A model generated the notes under the pieces. It saw nothing but the letters and a program-made list of their open reading frames with translations, searched no databases and was not told the origin of the DNA. Shown in pieces: positions 5,076 through 5,752 of a DNA stretch of 5,752 nt (position 1 is the stretch's first letter; each line of letters starts with the position of its first letter). The translations under genes were made by a program, and so were the position numbers. The stretch is from the NCBI GenBank assembly GCA_934216625.1, contig CAKQCC010000056.1, positions 1 through 5,752 on the forward strand. The letters are read 5' to 3'. The stretch is from an uncultured Lactobacillaceae bacterium. GTDB lineage: Bacteria; Bacillota; Bacilli; Lactobacillales; Lactobacillaceae.

Positions 5076-5540
5076 TTGAAACCAATTTTAATTCAGCAAT
5101 TGAAAGGATTAATCGACGGAATCGATAATCCAGTCACTAACCTTGCTAACACTGCAGCATTAATTATGCAGATGACCCCTAAAGTCAGCTGGGCCGGAAC
5201 TTATCTAACTACAAACGAATCGAAATTAATTTTAGGCCCTTACCAGGGCAAGATCGCGTGCAACACAATTCCGTTCGGCAAGGGAGTTTGTGGAAAAGCA
5301 GCCCAGGACCAAAGAACTGAATTAGTTCCGAACGTTAATCAATTCCCGGGCCACATTGCCTGTGATCAAGCTAGCCAATCCGAAATCGTGACACCGATAA
5401 TTAGGGATCAAAAATTGATCGGCGTTATAGATTTAGATTCTAATCAGCTCAGCGCTTTTAACGCTAATGACGAAAAAATTTTAAATCAAATAGCCCAAAT
5501 TTTAGCTAACGGATGTAATTTTGATAAAATAAAAATATAA
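5076..5540 (+). CDS. msrC: Free methionine-R-sulfoxide reductase (fRMsr, GAF fold)
   Basis: Reduces free L-methionine-(R)-sulfoxide in the cytoplasm with thioredoxin as the usual reductant; part of oxidative-stress defence. The 154 aa cover one GAF domain, the normal length of the family. Diagnostic stretches are WAGTYL (39-44), LGPYQGKIAC (53-62), IPFGKGVCGKAA (65-76), FPGHIACD (90-97), SEIVTPI (102-108) and GVIDLDS (116-122). The three family cysteines are C62, C72 and C96, with spacings of 10 and 24 that equal those of E. coli C84, C94 and C118, so the enzyme should be active. The start is TTG, supported by AAGGAG (5061-5066) 9 nt upstream; the protein aligns with the family from its first residues. 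It is monocistronic, divergent from the surface-protein operon and convergent with guaA. YebR and MsrC are other names for this enzyme. Confidence 0.95.
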   Translation: MKPILIQQLKGLIDGIDNPVTNLANTAALIMQMTPKVSWAGTYLTTNESKLILGPYQGKIACNTIPFGKGVCGKAAQDQRTELVPNVNQFPGHIACDQASQSEIVTPIIRDQKLIGVIDLDSNQLSAFNANDEKILNQIAQILANGCNFDKIKI

Positions 5541-5543
5541 AAA

Positions 5544-5574
5544 ATCGCCAATCATTTCATAATTGATTGACGAT
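5544..5574. terminator. Hairpin terminator between the convergent fRMsr and guaA genes
   Basis: An 11-bp stem with one mismatch (5544-5554 against 5564-5574) closes a 9-nt loop. On the minus strand the hairpin is followed by a T-run from the A-rich 5536-5544, so it looks like a good terminator for guaA. On the plus strand only a weaker GATTTT follows, so termination of the reductase transcript may be less efficient. Confidence 0.72.
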
Positions 5575-5594
5575 CAAGATTTTGATAATAATAT

Positions 5595-5752
5595 TTATTC
5601 CCACTCAATCGTGGACGGTGGCTTGCTGGTCACGTCATACACGACCCGGTTAACCCCGTTCACTTGGTCACAGATCCGGGTTGAAATTTTACTCATTACG
5701 TTCCAAGGGATTCGGGCAAAATCAGCGGTCATCCCGTCAATTGACGTAATGG
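5595..5752 (-). CDS. guaA: GMP synthase (glutamine-hydrolysing), C-terminal end only
   Basis: The last 51 complete codons and the stop of GMP synthase, which converts XMP to GMP with ATP and glutamine in purine synthesis. The visible part is the conserved C-terminal dimerisation domain: [15 protein letters not shown], then the helix [12 protein letters not shown], then [18 protein letters not shown]. This last stretch is nearly invariant in GuaA proteins and is part of the XMP-binding end. The glutaminase and ATP-pyrophosphatase domains lie beyond the right edge of the window. It ends normally, with no frameshift, 20 nt to the right of the terminator hairpin. The gene is a housekeeping marker and supports a chromosomal location. 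Confidence 0.96.
   Translation of the reverse strand, partial: ITSIDGMTADFARIPWNVMSKISTRICDQVNGVNRVVYDVTSKPPSTIEWE

Noticed and set aside
1..5752. Mobile element, CRISPR array, prophage or RNA gene
   Set aside because: No transposase, integrase, terminal inverted repeats, spaced direct repeats or tRNA-like structures were seen; housekeeping genes at both ends argue for ordinary chromosome with a small lineage-specific middle.

Overview
The window looks like chromosomal DNA of a low-GC Gram-positive bacterium, most likely a member of the Lactobacillaceae. The reasons are strong AAGGAG/GGAGGAGG-type ribosome binding sites, AT-rich spacers, an LPQTG sortase-anchored surface protein, and Firmicutes-like Nfo, GuaA and free-methionine-sulfoxide reductase sequences. 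Genus cannot be fixed from the sequence alone. No mobile element, CRISPR array, tRNA or rRNA is visible.

Layout from left to right. (1) Positions 1-1516 hold a minus-strand operon of four genes. In transcription order these are a 77-aa unknown protein, a 147-aa unknown protein, an unlisted 42-45-aa membrane peptide ending in five histidines, and nfo (endonuclease IV, base-excision repair), whose 3' end lies outside the window. (2) At 1517-1612 two promoters point away from each other. (3) Positions 1613-2083 hold a lone plus-strand gene for a 156-aa basic, beta-rich unknown protein. A bidirectional terminator follows. (4) Positions 2141-4832 hold a second minus-strand operon: a 609-aa cell-wall-anchored surface protein, then a 35-aa hydrophobic peptide whose start overlaps the surface-protein stop, then a divergent thymidine-kinase-like P-loop/zinc-ribbon protein with a very basic tail. 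(5) An AT-rich divergent spacer carries an extended -10 promoter overlapped by a perfect 8-bp-arm palindrome. (6) Positions 5076-5540 hold a plus-strand free methionine-R-sulfoxide reductase (GAF fold) that starts at TTG. (7) A terminator separates it from the convergent 3' end of guaA (GMP synthase).

nfo, fRMsr and guaA are ordinary housekeeping or stress genes. The least expected part is the surface-protein operon. It ties a sortase substrate and a tiny membrane peptide to a thymidine-kinase paralogue whose P-loop and zinc ligands are intact but whose nucleoside-binding lasso is not recognisable. No function for this trio is known to me. The two micropeptide genes (675-803 and 2903-3010) are the features an automatic annotation would most likely miss.
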